50,208 nucleotides of DNA, from contig JADJZJ010000030.1 in assembly GCA_016715765.1 (NCBI GenBank), positions 1 to 50,208 on the forward strand. Direction: 5' to 3'. Every line of letters starts with the position of its first letter. Within the stretch, counting starts at the first letter, position 1. The notes under the pieces are model-generated. The model worked only from the letters and a program-made list of their open reading frames with translations, searched no databases and was not told the DNA's origin. Shown one piece after another: positions 25,362 through 33,927 of the stretch. Position numbers and translations under genes: made by a program. The stretch comes from Opitutaceae bacterium (GTDB taxonomy: Bacteria; Verrucomicrobiota; Verrucomicrobiia; Opitutales; Opitutaceae).

Positions 25362-26270
25362 TCAGAGCAATTCGCCGATCTGGGCGAAGTACGCGGCCAT
25401 CCACTGGTGGAAAAACAGGAAGTACAGGGCGCCGGCGATGGCGAGCATGGGGCCGAAGGGCACGTGCATGCCGAAGCCGAGCGGGGCGGGCTGGCCCTCG
25501 GGCGTCTCGGACTTGGGTGCGACGGGTGACGCGCGGCCGGAGAGCTTCTGCCAGATGATCGCGACGAGGAACCAGATCGTGCCGACGAGCGCCCCGCCGA
25601 ACATGGCGAAGACCGCGCCCTGCCAGCCGCAGAACGCCCCGATGGCGCCCACGAACTTCACGTCGCCGAAACCCATCGCCTCCTTTTTCAGGATCACCTC
25701 GGCGATGAGCGCAATCCACAGGACGAGGCCGGAGCCGATGAACAGGCCCTGCACGGAAGCGGTGGCCGCGCGCAGGCTGTCGAGGAAGAACACGCCGCTG
25801 TCCTGGCCATGCAGGGCCGGCACCAGCAGCGACAGGATCACCCCGATCACGCCGGCGCCGATGGTGAACACATCGGGAATGATGAAGTGATCGAGATCGA
25901 TGAAGGTCGCGCCGATGAGCAGGCTGAGGAACAGCATGCCGCACAGGGCCTTGGCCGGGGGAAAGAGCAGCCAGCAGGCGAGGAACAGGACGGCGGTCAG
26001 CAATTCCACGAAGGCGTAGCGGAACGAGTAGGTGCGGCCGCAGCAGCGGGCGCGGCCGCGCCGGATGAACCAGCTCAGGACGGGGATGTTGTCGTACCAC
26101 GCGATGGGTGCGCCGCAGGCGCAGTGCGAGCCGGGGGTGATGACGGACCTGCCGGCCGGTAGCCGGTAGATGACGACGTTGAGGAAGCTCCCGACGCAGG
26201 CGCCGAGGACGGTGACCAAGATGGGGAAAAACCAGGGCGCGGTGGCGGTAATCTCGGTGAAGGTCGTCAT
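25362..26270 (-). CDS. Prepilin peptidase (type IV leader peptidase, A24 family)
   Basis: Integral membrane aspartic protease cleaving and usually N-methylating type IV pilin or type II secretion pseudopilins. About 302 residues from the ATG at 26270 (upstream frame to 26333 is unlike the family). Residues 12-35 contain the first helix and GSFLNVVIYRLP. The cytoplasmic loop has Cys 50, 52, 76 and 77, a tightened version of the usual CxxC...CxxC zinc motif, followed by YSFRYAFVELLTAVLF. Catalytic aspartates: GATFIDLDHFIIPD and MGFGDVKFVGAIGAF, the G-F-G-D signature. About eight helices. No pilus genes nearby. Confidence 0.9.
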   Translation of the reverse strand: MTTFTEITATAPWFFPILVTVLGACVGSFLNVVIYRLPAGRSVITPGSHCACGAPIAWYDNIPVLSWFIRRGRARCCGRTYSFRYAFVELLTAVLFLACWLLFPPAKALCGMLFLSLLIGATFIDLDHFIIPDVFTIGAGVIGVILSLLVPALHGQDSGVFFLDSLRAATASVQGLFIGSGLVLWIALIAEVILKKEAMGFGDVKFVGAIGAFCGWQGAVFAMFGGALVGTIWFLVAIIWQKLSGRASPVAPKSETPEGQPAPLGFGMHVPFGPMLAIAGALYFLFFHQWMAAYFAQIGELL

Positions 26271-26285
26271 GGCGCGGTGACTTCC

Positions 26286-26348
26286 TGTAGGAGCGGCTTT
26301 ATGCCGCGAAGTTGCGTCCCCGCATCGCGGCATAAAGCCGCTCCTGCA
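26286..26348. repeat. REPIN-like inverted repeat, tgtaggagcggctttatgcc family
   Basis: Left arm 26286-26309, right arm 26325-26348, one mismatch near the foot (tgtag versus ctgca). Same class as 14785-14846, with tatg in place of tagg in the middle. Occupies most of the 94-base gap between prepilin peptidase and aroE. Confidence 0.7.
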
Positions 26349-26364
26349 ATTGGGTGAAGATGTT

Positions 26365-27276
26365 TCATGGCACGCTGGCGCGCAGGGCGGCGCTCATGGC
26401 GGGGGCGGTATGGGCGGCGGGGACACCGCTCCAGATCTCCAAGGCCCTGGCGCCCTGGTGCACGAGCATCGCGAGGCCGTTGGCGCAGGGCAGGCCGAGG
26501 GCCTCCGCCTGCCGGAGGAGCGGGGTGCGCGGCGGATTGTAGATCATGTCGTACACGCTGGCGGGCCGGGGCAGGCGCGGCAAATCAATCGGTGCCGGAT
26601 CGGACTCGCGGAGTCCGGCGGAGGTGGCGTTGATGACGAGGCACCCCGCGGGGAGATCCGCCGGAATCGCGTCAGGGGCGAAACCGCGCAGCGGGATGGC
26701 GCCGGCCAGCGGCCGCAGGGCGGCGAGCAGGGTGTCGAGGTTGGCGGCGGTGCGGTTGACGAGCCAGAGGCTGGCGCAGCCGCGCTGGAGGCATTCGACC
26801 GCGGCGCCCCTGGCGGCGCCGCCCGCCCCGAGGAGCAAAATGGGAGCGCCGGTGAGCTCGCGGCCGAAACTTTCCCGCACGGCGGCGGCGAGGCCGTAAC
26901 CGTCGGTGTTGAAGCCGTGCCAGCCTTCCGGGGCCCAGCGCAGCGTGTTGACCGCGCCGACCGGTTGCGCGGCCGGGTCGACCCTGGTCACGAGGGAGAA
27001 GGCGAGTACCTTGTGCGGGACGGTGAGGTTGAGCCCGTGGAATTTTTTCCGGTGCAACAGGGCCAGGGCGCGGGGCAACTCGTCGGGCGGGACCTCAAGG
27101 CGGTGATAGCGCCAGTCCGCATAGGCCGCATCGGTGCGGGCGAGCGCGGCGAGCGCGGTGTTGTGCATCAGCGGGCTGAGCGAATGTTTGATGGGATGCC
27201 CGAGGACGCATAGCGATGTGCCTGCGACGGCGGAATCAGCGAGTCCGGCAAGGGTGAGGGTATCCGAGGAGCTCAT
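26365..27276 (-). CDS. aroE: Shikimate dehydrogenase
   Basis: NADPH-dependent reduction of 3-dehydroshikimate to shikimate; cytoplasmic. 303 residues, slightly longer than the usual 270-290. Substrate-binding N-terminus GHPIKHSLSPLMHNTALAA, catalytic Lys in LNLTVPHKVLAFSLV, nucleotide-binding ILLLGAGGAARGAAVECLQR and NRTAANLDTL, then C-terminal DMIYNPPRTPLLRQAEALGL, all in canonical order. ATG at 27276. The aroG-like DAHP synthase of the same pathway lies 4 kb upstream, but is separated by several unrelated genes. Confidence 0.95.
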   Translation of the reverse strand: MSSSDTLTLAGLADSAVAGTSLCVLGHPIKHSLSPLMHNTALAALARTDAAYADWRYHRLEVPPDELPRALALLHRKKFHGLNLTVPHKVLAFSLVTRVDPAAQPVGAVNTLRWAPEGWHGFNTDGYGLAAAVRESFGRELTGAPILLLGAGGAARGAAVECLQRGCASLWLVNRTAANLDTLLAALRPLAGAIPLRGFAPDAIPADLPAGCLVINATSAGLRESDPAPIDLPRLPRPASVYDMIYNPPRTPLLRQAEALGLPCANGLAMLVHQGARALEIWSGVPAAHTAPAMSAALRASVP

Positions 27277-27605
27277 GCGGTCGGGTCCAAGGGAACCCGG
27301 ATTGGCAGCGTTGCCGAGATTGTTTTTATCCCGGATTCCTTCGTTCGCACGGAATCAGGCGGATGAGCGTCCGTGGATTGCCACATAATGCACAGAAGAC
27401 ACAAAATGAAACCGATCCATTTTACAGGAGGAAGCTGAGGGAACAGAGGAATGAGATTCGGCCTCTCCGTTACCTCTGTTTCCTCCAATAAAACGGTTTG
27501 GTCCTTATGTGCTTCTTGTGCCTCTTGAGGCCATTGCCTTGGGTTTGAATTCCCATCCGTGCCATCCGTGTGATCCGTGGTTAACCGGATCGGTCGCCTC
27601 GTGCG
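27277..27605. repeat. Spacer with degenerate nested repeats
   Basis: No supported gene. It contains, in loose inverted order, cacataatgcacagaagaca (about 27382) and ttatgtgcttcttgtgcctc (about 27505), gaggaagctgagggaacag and gttacctctgtttcctcc, and catccgtgtgatccgtggtt (about 27562) of the same family as the 22588 arms. This looks like remnants of several repeat classes. Confidence 0.45.
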
Positions 27606-28475
27606 CTACGGCTGCGATTCGCGGGCGTGGGTGGATTCGAATTCCTCGACGAAGCCGGCGAAGAGCCTGGCGCGCTCGGGATGGCCGGCGGTGCCGTAGT
27701 GGTTGACGAGATTGCGGCAGCAGCGGCAGAGCACCTCGCGCACCGGCGTGGGCATCAGGTCGGTGACGTTGGGGGTGAGGTTGTTCGACCGCAGCAGGTC
27801 GAGCACCTCCTCGGCGTCGCGGAAAACGCCCCGGTCGAAGGGATCCACGAAAAACGGCTCCTTGCCGGTATAGCAGCCCACGACGAAATGTCCGGGCAGA
27901 CCCACGGGTTCGAGTTCGAGATCGAGCCGGTGGGCGACCAGGAGGTAGAGGATGCTGAGGGAAATGGGGATGCCCTTGCGGCGCACGATGACCTGGTCGA
28001 TGAAGCTGTTGAGCGGATCGGTGTATTGCTCGACGTTGCCGTGGAAGCCCCACTCGTGGAACAGGACGCGGTTGATGATGCGGCACTTTTCGCGGGCGGT
28101 GGCCGGTTCGCTGATGAGTTCGCGGCAGCGCGCGGCCATCTTGTCGAGGGCGCTGACGCAGGCGCCGGTATCCAGTTGCGGGGCCACGGTGCGGCTGAGC
28201 ATCAGCGCGCCGGTTTCCAACTCGTAATTGAGGGAGCGGATGAAACCGCGGAACTCGGCCGCCGGGTCGCCGAATTTCAACTCGGCCAGGTACCAGGTGG
28301 CGTGCTTCGCCTGCTCCCGGTTGAGTCCGCTGACGACCTCGCGCAGAAACTGGATGCCACAGTCGCCCAGGGCGGTGAAATGGGCGAGGAGGGACTTGCG
28401 GACGCCCGGGGCCGGATCGTCGAGGAGGGTCAGCAGCGCCGCGCGATCGCGGGCTCGGAGCATTTTCTTCGGCAC
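27606..28475 (-). CDS. SirB1-like / transglutaminase-core2 family protein
   Basis: Cytoplasmic protein of unknown biochemical function, from a family named after SirB1. 289 residues. The core YTDPLNSFIDQVIVRRKGIP-ISLSILY and the following VGLPGHFVVGCYTG match the family block N-S-F-(I/L)-D-x-V ... R-x-G-I-P-I-S-L-S ... G-(F/L)-P-G-H-F. The C-terminal EVLCRCCRNLVNHYGTAG precedes a helical tail that can be TPR-like. A HEAT-like N-terminus (ALLTLLDDPAPGVRKSLLAH) is less usual. Start at 28475 or MLRARDRAALL a few codons later. Isolated from its neighbours by repeat-bearing spacers. Confidence 0.8.
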   Translation of the reverse strand: MPKKMLRARDRAALLTLLDDPAPGVRKSLLAHFTALGDCGIQFLREVVSGLNREQAKHATWYLAELKFGDPAAEFRGFIRSLNYELETGALMLSRTVAPQLDTGACVSALDKMAARCRELISEPATAREKCRIINRVLFHEWGFHGNVEQYTDPLNSFIDQVIVRRKGIPISLSILYLLVAHRLDLELEPVGLPGHFVVGCYTGKEPFFVDPFDRGVFRDAEEVLDLLRSNNLTPNVTDLMPTPVREVLCRCCRNLVNHYGTAGHPERARLFAGFVEEFESTHARESQP

Positions 28476-28540
28476 ACCCCGAACCGAAAAGGCTTTGGCA
28501 CCGGAGGCAAGGGTTTAAGGGGAGGGGTGATGGGTGAAGA

Positions 28541-28583
28541 GTAGCGCCGTTGGCGCCGTGGCGTCGTCCGCGCCGTTGGCGCT
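28541..28583 (+). repeat. Short GTAG-footed hairpins
   Basis: GTAG at 28541 then GCGCC-GTT-GGCGC; the same GCGCCGTTGGCGC hairpin occurs again about 25 bases later. Small and possibly degenerate members of the REP-like class. The rest of 28476-28600 shows nothing else. Confidence 0.35.
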
Positions 28584-28600
28584 TCCTGGGTTCGCCCTGC

Positions 28601-29302
28601 TTATACCGGTTCCCGCGTGCCAAAAAGCGCGGTGCCGACGCGCACGAGGGTGCTGCCGGCGGCGATGGCGGCGACCATGTCGCCACTCATGCCCATGGAA
28701 AGTTCGCGCAGCGGATGGCCGGAACCGGCGGCGAGGCGGTCGCGAATTTCCCGCAGGTTCGCGAAGGTGCGCTCGGCCACGGCCGGATCATCGGAGAGCG
28801 GGGCGATGGTCATGAATCCGTCCACGCGGAGATTCTTGCAGGCCAGCGCGAGGTCGAGCAGGCGCGGGGCCTCGGCGGGCTCGGCCCCGAATTTGGCCGG
28901 GTCCTGGCCGGCGTTGATCTGGAGCAGGACGGGCAGGACCTTGCCGAGTTCGCCAGCGGCGCGATCGAGGTGGTTGAGCAGTTTCCCACTGTCCACGCTT
29001 TGCACGCGGTCAAAATGAGCGGCCGCCAGCCGGGCCTTGTTGGACTGCAGGTGGCCGATGAGTTCCCAGGCGATGGCCGCGGCGCACTGCGCGCGCTTGT
29101 CCACCCCCTCCTGCACGCGGTTTTCGCCGACCGCCCGCAGGCCGTAACGGGCGGCGTGGGCGGCGGCGGTGGCCGGGTGGGTCTTGGTCACGGCCAGCAG
29201 CTCGACTTCACGCGGATCCCGGCCCGCCCGGGCGCATGCCGACGCGATTTGGCTCCGGACAAGGTCCGCGCGTGACTTAAACTCTTCGTATGTAGATGAC
29301 AT
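28601..29302 (-). CDS. yggS: YggS-family pyridoxal-phosphate-binding protein
   Basis: PLP homeostasis protein of the PROSC/YggS family (fold-type III, no known catalysis). 233 residues from the ATG at 29302; a TTG precedes it. PLP lysine in ELLAVTKTHPATAAAHAARY; GENRVQEGVDKRAQCA, WELIGHLQSNKARLAA, VQSVDSGKLLNHLDRA and the C-terminal SMGMSGDMVAAIAAGSTLVR with phosphate-binding residues. All family blocks are present. Divergent from the LysR gene, 69 bases away, so their promoters may overlap. Confidence 0.95.
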   Translation of the reverse strand: MSSTYEEFKSRADLVRSQIASACARAGRDPREVELLAVTKTHPATAAAHAARYGLRAVGENRVQEGVDKRAQCAAAIAWELIGHLQSNKARLAAAHFDRVQSVDSGKLLNHLDRAAGELGKVLPVLLQINAGQDPAKFGAEPAEAPRLLDLALACKNLRVDGFMTIAPLSDDPAVAERTFANLREIRDRLAAGSGHPLRELSMGMSGDMVAAIAAGSTLVRVGTALFGTREPV

Positions 29303-29371
29303 CAATCGGCCTGCTTATAGGTTTGCGTGGCAATAAGGTCCAATTATCTTCACGCGGCAACTGCGGTTCTT

Positions 29372-30274
29372 ATGCAAATCGAAAACTTCAAGATCTTCGC
29401 TGATTTGGTTGAAACGAAAAGTTTCTCCAAGTCGGCCAAACTCAATGGCATCACGCAATCGGCCGTCAGCCAGCAGGCCCGGGCGATGGAGCGACATTTC
29501 AAGACGCTGTTGATCGACCGCAGCCAGAAGCAATTCCAGCTCACCCGCGAGGGTCAGAGAGTTTATGATTCGGCGAAGGAGATTCTGCATACTTATGACA
29601 AGCTCCTGAGCGAGCTGCAGGAGATGAAGAAGGTCATCAGCGGCACCATCCGCATTTCGACCATCTACTCCATCGGCCTCCACGAGCTGCCGCCCTACAT
29701 CAAGAAGTTCCTGCACGATTTCCCCTCGGTCAACGTGCGCGTGGAATACCGCCGTTCCAATCTGGTCTACGAGGACATCCTGCACAATTCCGTGGACTTC
29801 GGCCTCGTGGCCTTCCCGGTGAAACACCGGCAGATCGACGCCATTCCGTTCCGCAACGACCATCTCGTGCTCATCGCGCATCCGAAGCATCCGCTCGCCA
29901 AGCGCACCGAGGTGGAGGTCAAGGAGATGGCGGGGCAGAAGTTCATCGGCTTCGATCCCGACATCCCGACGCGCAAGGCGGTCGACCAGATCTTCCGGGA
30001 GCACCGGCTGGAGATCGAGCCCGTGATGGAATTCGACAACATCGAGACGGTGAAGCGCGCGGTCGAGATCGACCATGGCGTGGCCATCGTTCCGCAGGCG
30101 ACGGTACTGCAGGAGATCCAGCAGGGCACGCTCGCGGCGGTGCATTTCAAGGGCAAGGACTTCACCCGTCCGCTGGCCATCCTGCACCGCAAGGGCCGGG
30201 TGCTGACCCCGGCGATGAAGAAATTCATCGAGACACTGGGTCTCGACCTGCCTTTTGCCACCGACGAGGCCTGA
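29372..30274 (+). CDS. LysR-family transcriptional regulator
   Basis: About 300 residues from the ATG at 29372 (the upstream in-frame start at 29327 is not preferred, since it adds a non-homologous leader). N-terminal winged helix: IENFKIFADLVETKSFSKSA, NGITQSAVSQQARAMERHF, DRSQKQFQLTREGQRV. The effector-binding domain follows (SGTIRISTIYSIGLHELPPY to VAIVPQATVLQEIQQGTLA). Divergent with yggS, the arrangement by which many LysR proteins control a neighbour, but the target and ligand are unknown. The domain begins near residue 85, typical for the CysB/CbbR-size class. Confidence 0.85.
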   Translation: MQIENFKIFADLVETKSFSKSAKLNGITQSAVSQQARAMERHFKTLLIDRSQKQFQLTREGQRVYDSAKEILHTYDKLLSELQEMKKVISGTIRISTIYSIGLHELPPYIKKFLHDFPSVNVRVEYRRSNLVYEDILHNSVDFGLVAFPVKHRQIDAIPFRNDHLVLIAHPKHPLAKRTEVEVKEMAGQKFIGFDPDIPTRKAVDQIFREHRLEIEPVMEFDNIETVKRAVEIDHGVAIVPQATVLQEIQQGTLAAVHFKGKDFTRPLAILHRKGRVLTPAMKKFIETLGLDLPFATDEA

Positions 30275-30335
30275 CCTGCGGCCGGGGCCGCAGGATTTCC
30301 GGGAACAGGGTGGGCGGCTCGCGACTCATAGCAGC

Positions 30336-30824
30336 ATGAAATCCATGCGCCCACTTTGCCAATTCTTGCTCTGGCTGGTGACCGCCGTCCTTCTGGGCGC
30401 CGGGCCCGTGCCGTCCAAGCCCGCCCCGGCCTGGTCCCTGCCGGATCTCGCGGGTGAACCGGTGAGTTCCGCGCAATTCAAGGGCAAGGTGGTGGTGGTG
30501 GATTTTTGGGCGACCTGGTGCGGGCCCTGCGTGGAGGAGATTCCCGGCTACATCGCCCTGCAGGCGAAGTACGGCAAGGACGGGCTGGTCATCATCGGCA
30601 TCTCGCTGGATCGCCGCGGTCCGGAAGCCGTGAGGAAGTTCGTCGCGAAGCACGGCATGAATTACACGGTGCTGATGGGCGACGCGGCGGTGGTCGAGGC
30701 CTTTGGCAATTTTGACGCCATCCCGACCACGTTCATCATTGACCGCGAGGGCGGCATCCGTGAACGCAAGACCGGCGCAATGCCGGCGGCTGATTTTGAG
30801 AAGTTGGTGCTGCAATATCTGTAG
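30336..30824 (+). CDS. TlpA-like secreted thioredoxin-fold protein
   Basis: 162 residues, start ATG at 30336. N-terminal signal/anchor (MKSMRPLCQFLLWLVTAVLL then GAGPVPSKPAPAW). Thioredoxin fold with WATWCGPCVEEIPGYIALQA (active-site WCGPC) and the cis-Pro IPTTFIIDREG, matching the TlpA/ResA class that reduces disulfides or supports cytochrome c maturation outside the cytoplasm. No cytochrome gene nearby. Stop is 21 bases before the DMT permease start, probably one transcript. Confidence 0.85.
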   Translation: MKSMRPLCQFLLWLVTAVLLGAGPVPSKPAPAWSLPDLAGEPVSSAQFKGKVVVVDFWATWCGPCVEEIPGYIALQAKYGKDGLVIIGISLDRRGPEAVRKFVAKHGMNYTVLMGDAAVVEAFGNFDAIPTTFIIDREGGIRERKTGAMPAADFEKLVLQYL

Positions 30825-30845
30825 GGCTTGTCCTGCTGGGGGCTG

Positions 30846-31730
30846 ATGCATTTTCCGGCTTTTCTCCTCATCCCGCTGGCGAGCGCATTGCTTTACGTGG
30901 TGAGCATGCTGGCGATGAAGCGGGCCGCGGACTTTGGCGTGGGCGTGTGGCGGACGGCTTTCCTTGCGAACTGGACGACGGCCCTGCTGTTTGTGCCGCT
31001 CTGGCTGTGGCGCGGGCTGGCGGACGTGCCGTTGGCGGCCTACCTGCAGCCGGCGTTGGTCGCGGTCGTGTACCTGCTGGCCCAGGTCTGCATGCTGCTG
31101 GCCATCACGCGCGGCGAAGTGTCCGTGGCGGGGCCCGTGATGGGCTTGAAGGTGATCCTCGTGGCCTTTTTCAGCAGCGTGCTGCACGTCGGGGTGGTGC
31201 CGGTGACCTGGTGGGTGGGAGCGGGGCTCAGCACCCTGGCGGTGGCGCTCCTCAATCTCGGCGGGGGCCGGGTGGGCCGGCCCGTGGGTGCCACGGTGGC
31301 CATGGCCGCGACCAGCGCCGTGTTCTTTTCGCTCAGCGACGTGCTGATCCAGAAACTGGCGCCGGCCTGGGGTCCGGGAAATTTCTTCCCGCCCATGTTC
31401 CTCATGGTGGGCTTGTATTCGTTCGCCCTGCTGCTGTTTGCCCGGGGCCGGCTGGCCGACATCGGAACCGGCGCGTGGCGCTGGGTGGGTCTGGGGTCGG
31501 GATGCAATTCCCTCGCGCATGCCGGCATCGCCCTGACGCTCGGCATCTGGGGCCACGCCACGGCCGTCAACATCATCTACAGCACCCGCGGGCTGTTCAG
31601 CGTCGTGCTCGTCTGGTGGGTGGGGCACTGGTTCTCCAACACCGAGAGCCAGGCCGGCCGCGGCGTGCTGCTCGCGCGACTGGCCGGCACCGTGGCCATG
31701 CTCGGCGCCATCGGCCTCGTGATGGTGTGA
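30846..31730 (+). CDS. DMT/EamA-like membrane permease
   Basis: 294 residues from the ATG at 30846, preceded by GGGGGC that could serve as ribosome binding site (an earlier in-frame TTG at 30828 is possible). About nine to ten transmembrane helices: FLLIPLASALLYVVSMLAM, LVAVVYLLAQVCMLLAIT, VILVAFFSSVLHVGVVPVTW, and so on. Short basic loops and the G-P-V-M-G-L-K stretch before the fourth helix recall drug/metabolite transporters (EamA). Substrate unknown. Followed by a palindromic terminator. Confidence 0.8.
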   Translation: MHFPAFLLIPLASALLYVVSMLAMKRAADFGVGVWRTAFLANWTTALLFVPLWLWRGLADVPLAAYLQPALVAVVYLLAQVCMLLAITRGEVSVAGPVMGLKVILVAFFSSVLHVGVVPVTWWVGAGLSTLAVALLNLGGGRVGRPVGATVAMAATSAVFFSLSDVLIQKLAPAWGPGNFFPPMFLMVGLYSFALLLFARGRLADIGTGAWRWVGLGSGCNSLAHAGIALTLGIWGHATAVNIIYSTRGLFSVVLVWWVGHWFSNTESQAGRGVLLARLAGTVAMLGAIGLVMV

Positions 31731-31746
31731 GGGTGCGCGGCATTGA

Positions 31747-31781
31747 GGGGAGCCGGCGGTTACCCCTAACGCCGGCTCCCC
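31747..31781. terminator. Hairpin between convergent genes, TTACCCCTAA loop
   Basis: GGGGAGCCGGC-G-GTTA (31747-31762), loop CCCC, TAACGCCGGCTCCCC (31767-31781): a 15-bp stem with one bulged G. No T-run, so efficiency is uncertain. Shares the TTA-CCCC-TAA centre with the 22788 terminator, though the stems differ. Lies after the permease stop and faces the GH3-family gene stop at 31897. Confidence 0.5.
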
Positions 31782-31896
31782 ATGGTTTGCTATGTTCACA
31801 GCCCTTGCGGACTGGAGTCATAGCCACCGTCATTTCCGGGACGGCGACAAACGACCAAGGTCCGATAAGCACTGCGCGTGCCAATCCTGCCGGAGT

Positions 31897-33528
31897 TTAA
31901 CTGACCGACCGGCGGGACACGGTTTCCCACGGCGAGGCGGTCTCCGGCCGGAAGCGGGTGAGCTGGGTCAGCTCGTCGGCGACCAGGCGATCGCTGCGGC
32001 AGCGGGGCATTTTGCTGTGGCCGCCCCATTTGCCCCGGCGGCGCATCCAGTCTTCGAAGGTGCCGGGCATCACCAGCCGGACGGAAGGTGGGAGCAGGTG
32101 TTCGCTCTTGCGCTTGGCGGCATAGAAGGGGTTGAGCAGCTGCAATTTGGCATCGAGCTGGTTTTCCAGCAGCGGCCCGGTCGGGGTGACCGCGGTGCCG
32201 GAGCGGAGTTCGATCCACCATTCATGGCGGCCACGCAGCTGGCCGGTGATCGATTTCATGAAATGCGGGGCGACGTGGAAATTGACGACGTTCCAGTTCT
32301 GTTCCTGGCAGACCACGGTCAGCGCATCGGTGATCTCCTTCTCGATCACATGCTCGTCGAAGGCATTCAGTTGCAGCCGCGTGCGGCCGACATAGATCAG
32401 GCGCGGCGGAAGGACGCTGGTGAACCGCACGACATCGCCGAGGACATAACGGGTGAGCCCCGCCGGCGTGGTGAGCAGGAGCACGTAGTCGATGCCGGTC
32501 TGCACGCCTTCGAGGGCGACGACCTTGGGGGCCAGGCTCGCGAGCCGCTTCTCGTCATAGTCGGCCAGCGGCAGAAACTCGAAGAACAGCCCCATGTCGG
32601 CCATCAGCCGCAGGCCGTGCGACGCGCTCCGGTCCTGCGTGGCGATGAAGCCCTCCGAGGCCGCGTAAACCTCGTGGAAAGTCACGCCCGGGCCGCACGC
32701 GAGGCGGAGTTCCTCGGCGAACGGGCCGAGCGGTATGCCGCCATGGACGACGCACTCCAGGTTGGGCCAGACGGCGCGAAGGCTGGTGGGCCGGTTTTTG
32801 CCTTTGCGGGCCCGGTTGAGCACCGCTTCGGCCAGGCCCGACAGCCAGTTCGGCGTGCCGGCCAGCATGGTGATGTCGCGGCCCAGCGTCTGCGTGGCGA
32901 TGGCGTCGAGTTTGGCGCCCCAGTCCGTCATCTGCGCCACGGCAAGTGATGGTTCGAGGTAATGTTTTTCGGCCCAGCGGGGGAGGTTCAGGCTGGCGAT
33001 GCCGGTGATGTCACCGGCAAAGGCCGGCACCGTGCCGGCTGCCGGCAGCGGGGTCAGCTTGGTGGAGCCGCTCAGAAACAAATGGCGGCCCCGGAAGACG
33101 CCGGCATGGCCCATCCGGAAGGTGTAGTAGAGCAGCGACGCCCATCCGGCCTGGCGGATGTGCCGCAGCATGCCCTCCGTGACGGGCAGCGGCCTGGCTT
33201 CATCGTTCGTGGTGCCCGAGGTGAGGGCGTAGAACGGGCAATGTCCCGGCCAGAGCACATCCGTCTCGCCGCGCTTCATGCGCTCGATCTGCGGCAGGAA
33301 CTGCTCGTAGGTGCGCAGTGGCACGCGGATGGCGAACTGCGCGTAGGACATGCCCGCCTCGATCCCATCGGCGCGACCCTGTTCGGTCCGGGCCAGTTGC
33401 CTGACGAGGTGGCGGAAGACGCGGGCCTGGGCGGCCAGTGCGCCGTGCCGCTGCCTCAGCTGGAATTCCGTGCCGGCAGTCATAAGGCTGGCACCGAAGA
33501 CGATCAGGCTTTTGGGAAGGGTCGGCAT
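31897..33528 (-). CDS. GH3 auxin-responsive-promoter family protein (adenylating-like enzyme)
   Basis: 543 residues. Resembles plant GH3 acyl-adenylate amino-acid synthetases, distant members of the acyl-adenylating enzymes; bacterial homologues are of unknown substrate. Motifs in order: GHCPFYALTSGTTNDEARPL (ATP-binding), HLFLSGSTKLTPL, HEVYAASEGFIATQD (adenylate-binding), LGDVVRFTSVLPPRLIYVGR. The C-terminal lobe VNFHVAPHFMKSITGQ is also as expected. No signal peptide. ATG at 33528. Isolated by spacers on both sides. Confidence 0.85.
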   Translation of the reverse strand: MPTLPKSLIVFGASLMTAGTEFQLRQRHGALAAQARVFRHLVRQLARTEQGRADGIEAGMSYAQFAIRVPLRTYEQFLPQIERMKRGETDVLWPGHCPFYALTSGTTNDEARPLPVTEGMLRHIRQAGWASLLYYTFRMGHAGVFRGRHLFLSGSTKLTPLPAAGTVPAFAGDITGIASLNLPRWAEKHYLEPSLAVAQMTDWGAKLDAIATQTLGRDITMLAGTPNWLSGLAEAVLNRARKGKNRPTSLRAVWPNLECVVHGGIPLGPFAEELRLACGPGVTFHEVYAASEGFIATQDRSASHGLRLMADMGLFFEFLPLADYDEKRLASLAPKVVALEGVQTGIDYVLLLTTPAGLTRYVLGDVVRFTSVLPPRLIYVGRTRLQLNAFDEHVIEKEITDALTVVCQEQNWNVVNFHVAPHFMKSITGQLRGRHEWWIELRSGTAVTPTGPLLENQLDAKLQLLNPFYAAKRKSEHLLPPSVRLVMPGTFEDWMRRRGKWGGHSKMPRCRSDRLVADELTQLTRFRPETASPWETVSRRSVS

Positions 33529-33760
33529 AACGGCCGCAAGGCAGTGAATACAAGCAGCCCCTAGACCGCGTATCTCGCAACTGAATTTCAGACGGGCTCC
33601 GCAATCTTACGTACTTTTCCCATCCCGCGCGGCGCCGTCCGCCAAGGCATACATTTGTTTTACGGAACCTGACGGATGAACCGCGAAGAAGCCCATCCGT
33701 CTGGCCGCGGATCGCGCGGATATGCGCAGATGGTTTCGATCCTCCTGGCTGAAAGCCGCG

Positions 33761-33837
33761 CGCCAAGGTCGCAAAGGGCGCCAAGGACAGAGGACCAAAC
33801 CTCTTGGATTTCCTTGGCGTACTTTGCGTCCTTGGCG
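33761..33837. repeat. Inverted 'cgccaagg' repeat in a 399-base spacer
   Basis: Arms 33761-33786 (cgccaaggtcgcaaagggcg then ccaagg) and 33812-33837 (ccttggcgtactttgcgtcc then ttggcg) match inverted with three mismatches. A 'ccgcggatcgcgcggatatg' relative of the ccgtgg family is just upstream (33706). The whole gap 33529-33927 has no supported gene. Confidence 0.55.
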
Positions 33838-33927
33838 TGAGACCGGATTGGGATTGCCCGGGGACTTCCCCGCCGGGCGCTCTACATTTGGTTGCGGCTG
33901 TCATGTCCGTCGGCCCATGTTCAGCCC

